DNA from: Lysobacter sp. FW306-1B-D06B
Lineage (GTDB): Bacteria > Pseudomonadota > Gammaproteobacteria > Xanthomonadales > Xanthomonadaceae
Assembly (NCBI RefSeq): GCF_038446665.1
Contig: NZ_CP151802.1
Location: forward strand, 2,046,001-2,110,000
DNA length: 64,000 nucleotides
Direction of reading: 5' to 3'
Part shown: piece by piece, positions 10,388 to 19,418 of the stretch
Layout of the letters: each line of letters begins with the position of its first letter
Position numbering within the stretch: position 1 is the first letter of the stretch
Notes under the pieces: model-generated
Database searches by the model: none
Told to the model about the DNA's origin: nothing
What the model saw: only the letters and a program-made list of their open reading frames with translations
Made by a program: the position numbers and the translations under genes

Positions 10388-11902
10388 ATGAACCAGGCCG
10401 CGCCTTCGCTGGGAGTCCTTCGCGTCCTCATGGTGGAGGACTCGTGGGAAGACGCCGAGCTGCTGAGCGAGCAGCTGCTGGAGTCGGGCCTTGCGGCGCA
10501 GTTCGATCGCGTCGACAGCGAGCGCGACCTGCGCGATGCGCTCGCGCGCGACCGCTACGACGTCGTGCTGTCGGACCTGTCGCTGCCGGGGTTCTCCGGC
10601 ATGGAGGCGCTTCGCATCCTGCGCGAAGTCGACGGCGAGCTGCCTTTCATCTTCGTCTCCGGCACCATCGGCGAGGAGACCGCGATCGACGCGCTGCATC
10701 GTGGCGCCAACGACTACGTGCTCAAGCAGAACCCCGCGCGCCTGCCCAACGCGGTCGCGCGCGCCGTGCGCGAGGCGCGGACCGCGCGCGAACGCGAGCT
10801 GGCCGAAAAGGAACTGATGCGCTCGCAGCGCCTGGACTGCCTGGCGATGCTGGCCGCCGGCCTCAGTCACGACCTGCGCAACGTGCTGCAGCCGCTGCTG
10901 ATCGTGCCGGACCTGCTCAACGCCTATAGCGAAGATCCGAACATCCGTCGCCTGTCGTCGCTGATCGCCGAGAGCGGTCGGCGCGGGCACGAGATGGCCG
11001 AATCCATGCTGGCCTTCGTGCGCGGCTCGCACCGCGCTAGCGAGGACGTGGCCGTCGCGCAACTGTTCCAGGCCGTCGCGCTGCTGTTGCAGGGCACGCT
11101 GCCGAGGAACATCGCGCTGGTGGTGGACCCGCTGGAGGAAGACCTCGTCGTCCACTGCAACTACATCGAGTTCCAGCAGTGCCTGGTCAACCTGGCGCTC
11201 AACGGCGTGCAGGCGATGAAAGAAGCGGGCGGCGAGCTGCGTCTGTCCGCCTCGCGCGGCCCGCACGAAAATGGTGAGCGGCTGTGCATCCGCATCTCCG
11301 ATGCCGGTTGCGGCATGGATGCGCACACCCGCTCGCAGTTGTTCACCCCGTTCTTCACCACCAAGCCCGAAGGCACGGGGCTGGGGCTGCTGTCGTGCAA
11401 GCGCTTCGTCGATTCGCTGCAGGGACGCATCGAGGTCGAGAGCCAGCCGGGGCAGGGCACCGCGTTCGAACTGCACCTGCCGCTGCGTATCGTGATCGAA
11501 GGTGCGCAGGTGCCCGGGGAAACCTTCGCGGTCGGCAACGGGCAGCGGATCCTGCTGGTGGACGGCGATGGCACGCGCTTGTCGCTGCTGGCCAACGCGC
11601 TGGACAGCCAGGGGTATGAGCCGCTGATCGCGGTGGACGGTGCGGCCGCGTTGCGGTTGATCGAACGCGAGGGACTGCCGGCGCTGGCGATCATCGACAG
11701 CCAGATCCTGATGCTGTCGGCGGTGAGCCTGTTGCTTGCATTGCGCGATGCGGGCTTCGACGGTCCGGTGATCACGCTCGGCGATCCGGCCGATCCGCTG
11801 CGCCACGATGCGCTGCCGGACGATGAAGTGGCAGCGATACTGCTCAAGCCGTTGCAGATGGGGGCGGTGTTCCGGGCGGTGGAGAAGGCGTTGGCGCGTT
11901 GA
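10388..11902 (+). CDS. Receiver-histidine kinase-receiver hybrid protein
   Basis: A 504-residue soluble protein. N-terminal receiver (VEDSWEDAELL, D in VVLSDLSLPGFSG, VLKQNPARLP), then HisKA with SHDLRN, then HATPase (NLALNGVQAM, DAGCGMD, GTGLGLLSCK). The C-terminal second receiver is divergent: ILLVDGDGTRLSLL replaces the usual double Asp pocket, but IIDSQILMLS keeps an Asp, and LLKPLQ keeps the Lys. Third gene of the operon starting at 8156. An input receiver placed before a kinase core suggests it accepts phosphate or a regulatory signal from the first kinase or the Rcp1-like protein. No output domain is present in any of the three genes. Confidence 0.92.
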   Translation: MNQAAPSLGVLRVLMVEDSWEDAELLSEQLLESGLAAQFDRVDSERDLRDALARDRYDVVLSDLSLPGFSGMEALRILREVDGELPFIFVSGTIGEETAIDALHRGANDYVLKQNPARLPNAVARAVREARTARERELAEKELMRSQRLDCLAMLAAGLSHDLRNVLQPLLIVPDLLNAYSEDPNIRRLSSLIAESGRRGHEMAESMLAFVRGSHRASEDVAVAQLFQAVALLLQGTLPRNIALVVDPLEEDLVVHCNYIEFQQCLVNLALNGVQAMKEAGGELRLSASRGPHENGERLCIRISDAGCGMDAHTRSQLFTPFFTTKPEGTGLGLLSCKRFVDSLQGRIEVESQPGQGTAFELHLPLRIVIEGAQVPGETFAVGNGQRILLVDGDGTRLSLLANALDSQGYEPLIAVDGAAALRLIEREGLPALAIIDSQILMLSAVSLLLALRDAGFDGPVITLGDPADPLRHDALPDDEVAAILLKPLQMGAVFRAVEKALAR

Positions 11903-12196
11903 TGCCTTGCCGATAGCCGCAGTTGCGTGGCGCGGCATGAAGAGCCCGCCGCGTCCGCTTACCGGAAAGCGGATCCGATCGCATTGATCATTCCATTGAA
12001 TTCATCGCCCCAATGATGGCCGGGCGATGCGCCTGCACGCGTCCCTAATCACTGCGCAGGAATCCGAAGCGGGGAGCGAGGAATCGCCAGTCAGGCCTTG
12101 ATCGCGGCGATCTGCGCGCGTTCGTGCTCTCCAAGCACTGATCGTTGCCTTCCGCGAAGGCCGGCGCATGCCGGTCTTCGCCTGATGCGCGGTGCT
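11903..12196. other. Gene-free gap with a REP-like hairpin
   Basis: Between two convergent genes. No convincing frame. A 12-bp stem with one mismatch (12154-12165 pairing with 12170-12181, loop GCAT) lies just beyond the stop of the debranching-enzyme gene. It carries no clear T-run, so it is either a REP-type element or a weak transcription end signal for the minus-strand operon. Confidence 0.5.
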
Positions 12197-14314
12197 TCAC
12201 CCACGCACGCGCGCCACCACGCCCCCCGCATCCGGCCCCTCCACGAACACCGCCACGCGATCGCCCAAACGCTTGAGCACCAGATGCGCGCGGCGTTCGC
12301 CGAGGGCGAGGTTGCGGATCGACAGTTCCTCCACGCCGGCCGGAAGGCGAGGGTGGTCCAGCACGATTTCCGCAGCGGGTCCGTCGATGTCGATTCCCAG
12401 GCACGCCTGCAACGACATGAATGCCGAGCCGGCCGCCCACGCCTGCGGCAGGCACGCCACCGGATACGCCACCGGTGCGCCGCCGGGCACGCGCGGAAAA
12501 CCGCAGAACAGTTCCGGAAGCCGCATGTCGAACGCCACCGCCGCTTCGAACGCGCTGCGCAGCAGGCGAACCGAAGCCTCGCGCTGTCCGTAACGCGCCA
12601 GACCCGCCGCACACAGCGCGCTGTCGTGCGGCCACACCGAGCCGTTGTGATACGACATCGGGTTGTAGCGCGCTTCGCCGACCGCCAGCGTGCGCACGCC
12701 CCAGCCGCTGAAGAAATCCTGCGACATCAGCTGCCTCGCCACCGCCTGCGCGCGCGGATGCGTGGGCAGTCCCATGTAGAGCAGGTGCCCGGGATTGCTC
12801 GCACGCACCGCGCACAAGGCGTTCTCGCCGTCCACGGCGATGCCGTAGAAGCCCGAGTCCATCCAGAAATGACGCTCCACCGCATCGGCCATGCGCTCGG
12901 CGCGCACGAGCCATTGCCGCGATGGCCCGTCTTCGCCCACGGCCAGCGCCAGGCGCGACATCCCGCGAAATGCCTCGAATACGTACCCCTGCACCTCCAC
13001 CAGCGCGATCGGCCCCTGCGGCGAACGGCCGTCGGCATGGAAGACCGAATCGAAGCTGTCCTTCCAGCCCTGGTTCGCCAGACCCGTCGCCTCACCGCGC
13101 GCGTAGTCGAGGAAGCCGAGCGGGTTGGCATCGCATACACGCTCGATCCAGGCCGCGGCGGCCTTCAGTTCCGTCCAGATGCGGCGGATGAATTCGATGT
13201 CGCCGGTGCGTCGCGCATAGGCCGAGGCGAGCACCAGGAACAGCGGCGTGGTGTCCACGCCGCCGTAGTAGAGACCGAAGGGAAGCTCGCGCAGGCGCGC
13301 CATCTCGCCCTTGCGCGTCTCGTGCATGATCTTGCCGGGCGAGGCGTCCATGAAGGACGACTCTTCCTTGGCCTGGTGCTGCGCAAGGAACGCCAGCACG
13401 CCGCGTGCAAGCTGCGGATCCAGCCACAGCGTCTGCAGCGCGGTGATCACCGCGTCGCGCCCGAATGGCGTGGAGAACCACGGAATGCCCGCGTAGGGAT
13501 ACGGTCCGGTGTCCAGTTCGCTGGTCAGCAGCGCGAGGTCGGCGCGCGAGCGTTCCATCCACGAGTTGAACAGCGGCGCCTCGCTGCGCACGCGCGACAG
13601 CCGCCGCTGCCGCCGCCGCATGCGCGTGCGGGCGACGCTCGCCGCGGCGCGGTAACGGGCGCGCGTGGCCTTGGTGGGATGATCGTCGGCGCTCACTTCC
13701 AGGTAGAACTCGTGGCGTTCGCGCGAGGCGAGGGTGACATCCAGCGCGAGGCGTCCGTCGTCCATCCGGCGCGGCGCCTCCGAGAAGACGATGGACGAAC
13801 GGCACGGTGCGCCGTCCAGGCCGACGTATCCGAAAGTCAGGCCGTCCTCGCGCGGATGCGGCGGCAGGGATTGCCCGCGCGCGGCGCGATGGCTGCCGCG
13901 CACTTCGAACATGTCGCGGAAGTCCGCATCGCAATCGAACACCAGGCTCAGTCGCACGTCCTCGCGTCCGTAGTTGGTCAGCGCCACGCGTTCGAACAAC
14001 CGGTCCGCGCACAGAAAGCGCGTGCGCTTGATGTGCACCAGACCGTGCGGCGTCTCGTCGCCGCCCAGTGGCGGCAGCGTGCGGTTGGTCAGGTGCGCGA
14101 CGAAGAACACGTTGTCGCGCGAGACCATCGAGCTCAACAGCGCAGGCGCTGAATCGCCCAGCGTCATGCGGAAGCGCGAAAGAATGCGCGTGTCGTTGTG
14201 GAACTGCCCGTCGCTCTCGCCGATCACGTCGCCGTTGGGATTGGCGATGAGAAACGTGTCGCCGTCCTTGAGGACGTAGCTGGAGAACAAGGTCGCGGCG
14301 GCGGCGGGATCCAT
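12197..14314 (-). CDS. Glycogen-debranching-type glucosidase (amylo-alpha-1,6-glucosidase family)
   Basis: A 705-residue protein starting MDPAAAATLFSSYVLKDG at 14314. The N-terminal beta domain (FLIANPNGDV, GQFHNDTRILSRF) is the glycogen-debranching N-terminal module. The C-terminal (alpha/alpha)6 barrel has GIPWFSTPFGRDAVIT, VDTTPLFLVLASAY, NQGWKDSFDS and MSYHNGSVWPHDSALCA, matching GH63/GH133-like amylo-1,6-glucosidases. Cytoplasmic. The upstream glycosyltransferase ends 16 nt before it, so the two form an operon, probably acting on an alpha-glucan or a compatible-solute oligosaccharide; the exact substrate is not readable from sequence. Confidence 0.9.
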   Translation of the reverse strand: MDPAAAATLFSSYVLKDGDTFLIANPNGDVIGESDGQFHNDTRILSRFRMTLGDSAPALLSSMVSRDNVFFVAHLTNRTLPPLGGDETPHGLVHIKRTRFLCADRLFERVALTNYGREDVRLSLVFDCDADFRDMFEVRGSHRAARGQSLPPHPREDGLTFGYVGLDGAPCRSSIVFSEAPRRMDDGRLALDVTLASRERHEFYLEVSADDHPTKATRARYRAAASVARTRMRRRQRRLSRVRSEAPLFNSWMERSRADLALLTSELDTGPYPYAGIPWFSTPFGRDAVITALQTLWLDPQLARGVLAFLAQHQAKEESSFMDASPGKIMHETRKGEMARLRELPFGLYYGGVDTTPLFLVLASAYARRTGDIEFIRRIWTELKAAAAWIERVCDANPLGFLDYARGEATGLANQGWKDSFDSVFHADGRSPQGPIALVEVQGYVFEAFRGMSRLALAVGEDGPSRQWLVRAERMADAVERHFWMDSGFYGIAVDGENALCAVRASNPGHLLYMGLPTHPRAQAVARQLMSQDFFSGWGVRTLAVGEARYNPMSYHNGSVWPHDSALCAAGLARYGQREASVRLLRSAFEAAVAFDMRLPELFCGFPRVPGGAPVAYPVACLPQAWAAGSAFMSLQACLGIDIDGPAAEIVLDHPRLPAGVEELSIRNLALGERRAHLVLKRLGDRVAVFVEGPDAGGVVARVRG

Positions 14315-14330
14315 GTGGGGGGCGGGCCGC

Positions 14331-15389
14331 TCAGGCGGTGAGGCGGATGCGCGTGCCTCCCTGCTCCAGCACGCGCCAGTACAGTTCGACGTAGCGGCGC
14401 GCCATGGCCGTTGCCGAGAAGCGCTGTTCGAAACGCGCCCGGATACGGCTGCGATCGAAGCGGGCCGCGCTGTGCACCGCGCGCGCGGCCTCGTCCAGGT
14501 CGCCGATGATGAGGCCGGTGAGCCCGGGATCGAGCACCTCTGGCACCGATCCGCAGTTCCATGCAACCACCGGCGTGCCGCAGGCCATCGCTTCGATCAT
14601 CACCAGGCCGAACGGCTCCGGCCAGTCGATCGGGAACAGCAGCGCGACCGCGCCGCCGAGGAAGTCGCTCTTCTGCGCGTCGCTGATCTCGCCGATGTAC
14701 TCCACCTGCGGGTCGTCGAGCAGCGGTTCGATTTCGTCATGGAAGTACGCGCGATCCACCGCGTCCACCTTGGCCGCGACCTTGAGCGGCAGCCCGGCGC
14801 GACGTGCGATCTCGATGGCGCGATCAAGCCGTTTCTCCGGCGAGATGCGCCCGAGAAAGGCGAGGTAACCGCCGCGCGGCGTCGGGCTGAACTCGTACAA
14901 CTCGGTCGGCACGCCGTGGTGCACGGTGCCGGCCCAGTTCGCGGTGGGCAGCGGGCGGCGCTGGTGGTCGGAGATCGAGGCGAGCGGGAACTGCGGCCAG
15001 CACGCATACGCCTGCGGAAGATCCTTCAGATCCAGTCGGCCATGCAGCGTGGTCAGCGTGCGCCACGGTGCGTCCTGGAAGAACGGGAAGTGCAGCAGGT
15101 CGATGTGGAAATGGACGATGTCGAACTCGTCCGCGCGCTGTCGCACTTCGTCGAGCATCGCCAGGTGCGCGGCCAGATCGCTCTTGAGCGGCGCTGGATC
15201 CAGGCGGATCGCCTGGTCGCGCATCGGCGCGAGCGTGGCGTCGGTCTGCGCGTCCGCGGTGGCGAACAGCGTCACGTCATGGCCGGCCTGCACCAGCGCA
15301 TCGCACAGGTGCGCGACGACGCGCTCCGTGCCCCCGTACAGCTTCGGCGGGACCGCTTCGTACAGCGGCGAAACCTGGGCGATCTTCAT
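14331..15389 (-). CDS. GT4-family glycosyltransferase
   Basis: A 352-residue protein starting MKIAQVSPLYEAVPP at 15389 (an upstream ATG at 15413 adds eight basic residues). Nucleotide-sugar GT-B fold: N-terminal YGGTERVVAHLCDAL, FDIVHFHID, and C-terminal GRISPEKRLDRAIEIA, FPIDWPEPFGLVMIEAMACG and GTPVVAWNCGSVPEV. The EPFGLVMIEAMACG element carries the E-x7-E motif of GT4 enzymes. First gene of a two-gene operon with the debranching-type glucosidase, a pairing that suggests oligosaccharide or glucan metabolism rather than surface polysaccharide. Acceptor unknown. Confidence 0.9.
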   Translation of the reverse strand: MKIAQVSPLYEAVPPKLYGGTERVVAHLCDALVQAGHDVTLFATADAQTDATLAPMRDQAIRLDPAPLKSDLAAHLAMLDEVRQRADEFDIVHFHIDLLHFPFFQDAPWRTLTTLHGRLDLKDLPQAYACWPQFPLASISDHQRRPLPTANWAGTVHHGVPTELYEFSPTPRGGYLAFLGRISPEKRLDRAIEIARRAGLPLKVAAKVDAVDRAYFHDEIEPLLDDPQVEYIGEISDAQKSDFLGGAVALLFPIDWPEPFGLVMIEAMACGTPVVAWNCGSVPEVLDPGLTGLIIGDLDEAARAVHSAARFDRSRIRARFEQRFSATAMARRYVELYWRVLEQGGTRIRLTA

Positions 15390-15557
15390 ACGCGCATTTC
15401 TTCGGGACGCCACGGTACGGCCGAGGCGGGTGCATGAATGCGCGCTCCGTTCAGCCGTGCCGGTAATGGCAAGGCATTGACCTTAGGGCAAGTTTCTTCA
15501 AGAACGTGTGATGCGTGGGGCGCGCGCATCGCGACCAGTCTTTGCGAACCCGTCCTT

Positions 15558-15597
15558 GCCCTCACCCCAACCCCTCTCCCGCGCGCGGGAGAGGGGC
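15558..15597. repeat. Interspersed palindromic repeat, family A
   Basis: A short hairpin made of CCCTCTCCC and GGGAGAGGG separated by GCGCGC, with a flank reading GCCCTCACCCCAACC. The same element in either orientation occurs at 19231, 30090, 41219, 57966 and 62629, with variants near 32971 and 48173. It abuts the stop of the exonuclease gene and may act as its 3' end. Confidence 0.8.
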
Positions 15598-16446
15598 TTA
15601 CGTCGAGCTCTCGGCTTCCTGCGCGCTCAACGACGACAGGTGCTGCAACAGCTCCGCCAGCGTCACCACGTCGCGATCGTTGTGCGACAGCACGCGGCGC
15701 AGGTTGTGGGCGGAGCCGCCGCGCAGGTAGGAGCGCCAGGCTTCGGGCGCTTCCGAGCCGGGCAGGTCGTCCTCGCGCACGACGTTCAGGGCGCGGCGTT
15801 CGATGGTCGCCAGCCGGCAGTTCTCCCAGCGGCCGCGGTAGCGGCGGCGCGTGGGATACAGCAGGTCGACATGCCCGAGCGACGCCAGCGGCGCGCCCAT
15901 GCGGTGCAGGCGGAAACGCGTCGCGAGCAGCGGCGCGTCGTAGCACTTGCCGTTGTAGCTCACGAGCACCGTGTCGGGCCGCAGCCATTGGCGGAATGCA
16001 TCGAGCATCGCCGCCTCGCCGGCCATCGTCGTGATCAGCAACTGGCGCACGCGCAGCGCGCCGGCGTGCCAGTCGGCGGCGCCGATCATGAACGCGCGCG
16101 TGCCGCTGCCGCCGGCCAGCCCGGTGGTTTCGGTATCGAAGAACATGAGGCTGGAGGCGTCCAGCGGATCGCGACGATCGAAACGGCCGTCGATCCGGTC
16201 CGCGCCGGGGGCGAAGGGCAGGTGCGTTTCGAGCTGGCGCAGGCCCGGCGCAATCTCGATGCCGGGAACGTGGCGGTCGTGCGAGGCGATCGACGGCGTC
16301 GGCTCCAGCGAGGGCGCTCGGCGACGCAGGTGGCGGCGCAGATCGTCCACACTCGGCGCAGCGACGCGCGTGGGAACGTCCTGCGACGGCGTCGCCGCAC
16401 CGGCCTGGCGCTTGAGTTGCTGCAGGCGCGCGAGGGTCAGGCTCAT
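15598..16446 (-). CDS. MrfB/YprB-like RNase H-fold 3'-5' exonuclease
   Basis: A 282-residue protein starting MSLTLARLQQLKRQ at 16446. The catalytic domain has MFFDTETTGL with D104 and E106, then MIGAADW, VSYNGKCYDAPLL, HVDLLYPTRR and SHNDRDVVTL, i.e. the DEDD exonuclease pattern of the YprB family. In Bacillus subtilis the YprA-YprB homologues were renamed MrfA-MrfB and act together in mitomycin C damage repair independently of UvrA. The 4-nt overlap with the helicase gene at 16443-16446 shows the same pairing here. The basic, low-complexity N-terminus (residues 1-60) is probably a flexible linker. Confidence 0.88.
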   Translation of the reverse strand: MSLTLARLQQLKRQAGAATPSQDVPTRVAAPSVDDLRRHLRRRAPSLEPTPSIASHDRHVPGIEIAPGLRQLETHLPFAPGADRIDGRFDRRDPLDASSLMFFDTETTGLAGGSGTRAFMIGAADWHAGALRVRQLLITTMAGEAAMLDAFRQWLRPDTVLVSYNGKCYDAPLLATRFRLHRMGAPLASLGHVDLLYPTRRRYRGRWENCRLATIERRALNVVREDDLPGSEAPEAWRSYLRGGSAHNLRRVLSHNDRDVVTLAELLQHLSSLSAQEAESST

Positions 16447-18866
16447 GCCGGCGACAACGCCTTGAGCACGCGCAACGCGAGTGCGCGCGGGGCGAGGGTC
16501 GCGTCCTCGTCGGCGGCGAGCACCGGCCCCACGCACGCCGGGCAGCCGGCCTTGCAGTCGCAGCGTTCCACCAGTTCCACCGCGCGCTGCACCAGTTCGC
16601 GCTGGCGGAAGTGCAGCGGCTCGCTCAGGCCGACACCGCCGGGGTAGTTGTCGTAGAGGTAGACGGTGGGGACGAAGCGTTCGCCTTCCTCGATTGACGC
16701 GTTGCCGTCGTCGCCGCCGCGCAGCTGTCCGCGGCCGCGCCCGTCCGCGCTGGCGAACCACGCGCCGTTGCCGTCGCCCACGGCCTTCTGCAGGTCCACG
16801 CCTTCGGCCATCACCGCGAGCTTGGCGACGACGTGCAGCGCGTAGCCGGCGCCGAGAAAGCCGTCGAGCGCCTCCTGCCTGGAGGCGAAGGTCGCTTCCA
16901 GCACGTCCTGCGGCAACTGCCACCACACACTGGTGGTGTGCAGCTCCTGGTCGGGCAGGGTGACCGGGCCGTAGCCGATGTTCTCGTGCGTGTAATAACG
17001 GATCTTCTTGTAGCCGGCCACGCGTCGCACGACGTGCACCTCGCCGTGATGACAGGTGCCGCGGCCGGCGGGTGAACCGTCGAAGCGTTCGAGCACTTTC
17101 AGCTTCGTGTAGTCGATGGCATCGGTGTAGTAATCCACGGGCGTGCGCGTGACGAATGCCTTGCGCCCGTCCCAGTCGAGTTTCTCCACCTGGTAAGGAG
17201 CGGCCTGCACCATGTAGATCGCGCCTTCGTACAGCGTCAGCGGCGCTGAGGAATAGTCGACCTCGGCGATGATCGTCTGCCGGCCGTCGGTGCGATCGAC
17301 CACGACGAAGTTTCCATCGGCCACCGAACGCAGGCTCACCGCGTTGGCGGGGTAACTGTCGGCGATCCATTCCCAGCGGTCGTTCTCGTTGTGGACGACG
17401 CCGTCTTCGCAGAGCAGTTGCAGGTACACCTGCGGATCGACCGGGCCGAAGAGTTCGCGCGCCTGGAATGGGAGTTCGAACGCGGCGCAGCGGATATGGT
17501 CGAGCAGGATCACCGGCTGGTCGGCGTGGATGCGCGCGTGTTCGGGCGATGCGCTCGCGAAGAACTCCGGATGGCGGATCACGTACTGGTCCAGCGGATC
17601 GGAACTGGCGACCAGCACGCCCAGCGACGGTTGCTTGCGACGGCCGGCGCGGCCGAAGCGTTGCCACGTCGCGGCGATCGAGCCGGGATAGCCGTTGAGC
17701 ACCACGGCATCGAGCGCGCCGATGTCCACGCCCAGTTCCAGCGCGGAGGTCGAGACGATGCCGTCGATGGTGCCGGCGCGCATCGCGCGTTCGGTCTCGC
17801 GGCGTTCGGTGGGCAGGTAGCCGCCGCGGTAACCGCGGATGCGCGCGGGCTTGCGCGGGTCGTGGTCGAAGACGTCCTTGAGGTACTTGGTCAGTACTTC
17901 GACCATCAGCCGCGACTGCGCGAACACGAGCGTTTTCAGCCCGGCCTTGATGGAAAGCCGCGCGATCAGGTTGCTCTGCGAGCGCGCCGAGGCGCGCAGG
18001 CCCAGGTCGGGATTCACTACCGGCGGGTTCCACAGCAGTACGTGGCGATCGCCGCTGGGGGCGCCGGATTCGGTGATGGCGGTGACGTCGCGTTCGGTGA
18101 GCGCTTCGGCGTGCGCCTTCGGATTGCCGATGGTCGCCGAGCACAGGATGAACTGCGGCCTGGATCCGTAGAACGCGGCCACGCGTTGCAGGCGGCGGAT
18201 CACGTTGGCGACGTGCGAGCCGAACACGCCGCGGTAGCTGTGCACTTCGTCGATGACCACGTAGCGCAGGTTCTCGAAGAACTGCGCCCATTTGGTGTGA
18301 TGCGGGAGGATGCCCTGGTGCAGCATGTCGGGATTGCTCACCACGATGTCGCCGTGCAGGCGGATCGCCTGTCGCGCATCGCCGGGCGTGTCGCCGTCGA
18401 AGGTGAAGGTGCGCACGCCGAGGTTGCCGGCGTTGTTGAGTTCCAGCAACTCGGCCACCTGGTCCTGCGCCAGCGCCTTGGTCGGAAACAGGAACAACGC
18501 CTTGGCGCGCTGCGTGGAGGCCGCCGCCAGCACCGGCAGCAGGTAGCACAGGCTCTTGCCCGACGCGGTGGCGGTGGCGATCACCACGTCTTCGCCGCGC
18601 CGCACGGCGTCCCAGCTTTCGGCCTGGTGCGAGTAGAGGCGGTCGATGCCGCGCGCACGCAGCGCCTGCACGATTCCGGCGGGCACGTCGTCGGGCATCG
18701 GCACGCTGCGCTCGGGCCGTCCGGGGACGGTGTGCACGCCGGTGATGCGCGAGAGGTATTTGTTCTCCAGCCGCTGCGCGAGCGCACGCCCGTCGGTGGC
18801 AGGGCGTGGCCGCGCGACCTCCGGGAAGACGGACAGGTCGGATGGACTGCGCGCCGGCTGGGTCAT
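16443..18866 (-). CDS. MrfA/YprA-like DEAD/DEAH-box helicase
   Basis: An 807-residue superfamily 2 helicase starting MTQPARSPSDLS at 18866. Motif I is TATASGKS (residues ~98-105), motif II DEVH (VVIDEVHSYRG), motif III SATIGNP, motif VI QRFGRAGRR. The C-terminal DUF1998 region ends with CDCKAGCPACVGP, the four-cysteine cluster expected to bind a metal in MrfA. Family role: 3'-5' helicase that works with an exonuclease to remove interstrand crosslinks or bulky adducts. The exonuclease gene is immediately downstream and overlapping. Longer upstream ATGs exist but add only basic repeat-derived sequence. Confidence 0.92.
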   Translation of the reverse strand: MTQPARSPSDLSVFPEVARPRPATDGRALAQRLENKYLSRITGVHTVPGRPERSVPMPDDVPAGIVQALRARGIDRLYSHQAESWDAVRRGEDVVIATATASGKSLCYLLPVLAAASTQRAKALFLFPTKALAQDQVAELLELNNAGNLGVRTFTFDGDTPGDARQAIRLHGDIVVSNPDMLHQGILPHHTKWAQFFENLRYVVIDEVHSYRGVFGSHVANVIRRLQRVAAFYGSRPQFILCSATIGNPKAHAEALTERDVTAITESGAPSGDRHVLLWNPPVVNPDLGLRASARSQSNLIARLSIKAGLKTLVFAQSRLMVEVLTKYLKDVFDHDPRKPARIRGYRGGYLPTERRETERAMRAGTIDGIVSTSALELGVDIGALDAVVLNGYPGSIAATWQRFGRAGRRKQPSLGVLVASSDPLDQYVIRHPEFFASASPEHARIHADQPVILLDHIRCAAFELPFQARELFGPVDPQVYLQLLCEDGVVHNENDRWEWIADSYPANAVSLRSVADGNFVVVDRTDGRQTIIAEVDYSSAPLTLYEGAIYMVQAAPYQVEKLDWDGRKAFVTRTPVDYYTDAIDYTKLKVLERFDGSPAGRGTCHHGEVHVVRRVAGYKKIRYYTHENIGYGPVTLPDQELHTTSVWWQLPQDVLEATFASRQEALDGFLGAGYALHVVAKLAVMAEGVDLQKAVGDGNGAWFASADGRGRGQLRGGDDGNASIEEGERFVPTVYLYDNYPGGVGLSEPLHFRQRELVQRAVELVERCDCKAGCPACVGPVLAADEDATLAPRALALRVLKALSPA

Positions 18867-18972
18867 GCGTGTGGCTCTTCGCGGATGGCAGTGCGTTGTA
18901 GGGGAGGGGCGTCTCAGGGGGTGAGATGAGGCGAAGTGGCGCACGGGCACTCCCTTCCGGCAAACCACCTCA

Positions 18973-19140
18973 CCGTCATTCCCGCGAAGGCGGGGCTTTT
19001 GGGCCGCCGCACGGCGGCACTCTCCAGGGACTTTTCACGCTTTCCCGGCTGCCTTTCAGTCGCTACAGAAGAATCAACAGTAAGATGGAGAGTGCCGCCG
19101 TGCGGCGGCCCAAAAGGCCCAGCTTTCGCTGGAATGACGT
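18973..19140. repeat. Long-hairpin interspersed repeat, family B (copy 1)
   Basis: A 29-bp perfect inverted repeat (18997-19025 with 19087-19115) contains GGGCCGCCGCACGG on one arm. The pairing continues imperfectly outward to 18973 and 19140, giving arms of about 54 bp around a ~60-base centre. A second copy is at 29875-30080 and shorter relatives are at 41030, 48729 and 57341. No transposase is encoded, so it is a non-autonomous repeat or a large transcript hairpin. Confidence 0.8.
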
Positions 19141-19230
19141 GATGTAGTGGACGGGGTGACGGCCTGGGTCCCGGCCTTCGCCGGGATGACGGCTGATGGG
19201 ATGCCTCCACTGGACCGACGCCGCCCTTAG

Positions 19231-19267
19231 CCTCTCCCGCTTGCGGGAGAGGGGTTGGGGTGAGGGC
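19231..19267. repeat. Interspersed palindromic repeat, family A
   Basis: CCTCTCCCGC and GCGGGAGAGG form the stem, followed by GGTTGGGGTGAGGGC. Between the family B element and this repeat nothing else is coding, so the 550-bp gap between the helicase start and the lipoprotein gene is repeats plus the latter's promoter region. Confidence 0.8.
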
Positions 19268-19418
19268 AAGCGGCGCGCGCTGAGCAGCCGTTGCACCGAC
19301 GCCCCACAAAGCCACGCTACCGCCCGCGCTACGCTACGCACATCGGCACCTGCTCAGAGTCCTCTTCCGCAACGGAGCGACATCGCAGGCGACCGCCTTC
19401 CCACGTCAAGGACATCGC

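Noticed and set aside
12098..14152. 684-codon plus-strand frame opposite the debranching enzyme
   Set aside because: Antisense shadow with His/Arg/Ala-rich composition and no motif.
18973..19140. Insertion sequence (terminal inverted repeats)
   Set aside because: The arms enclose only ~60 bases and no transposase is encoded; best seen as a non-autonomous repeat or hairpin.
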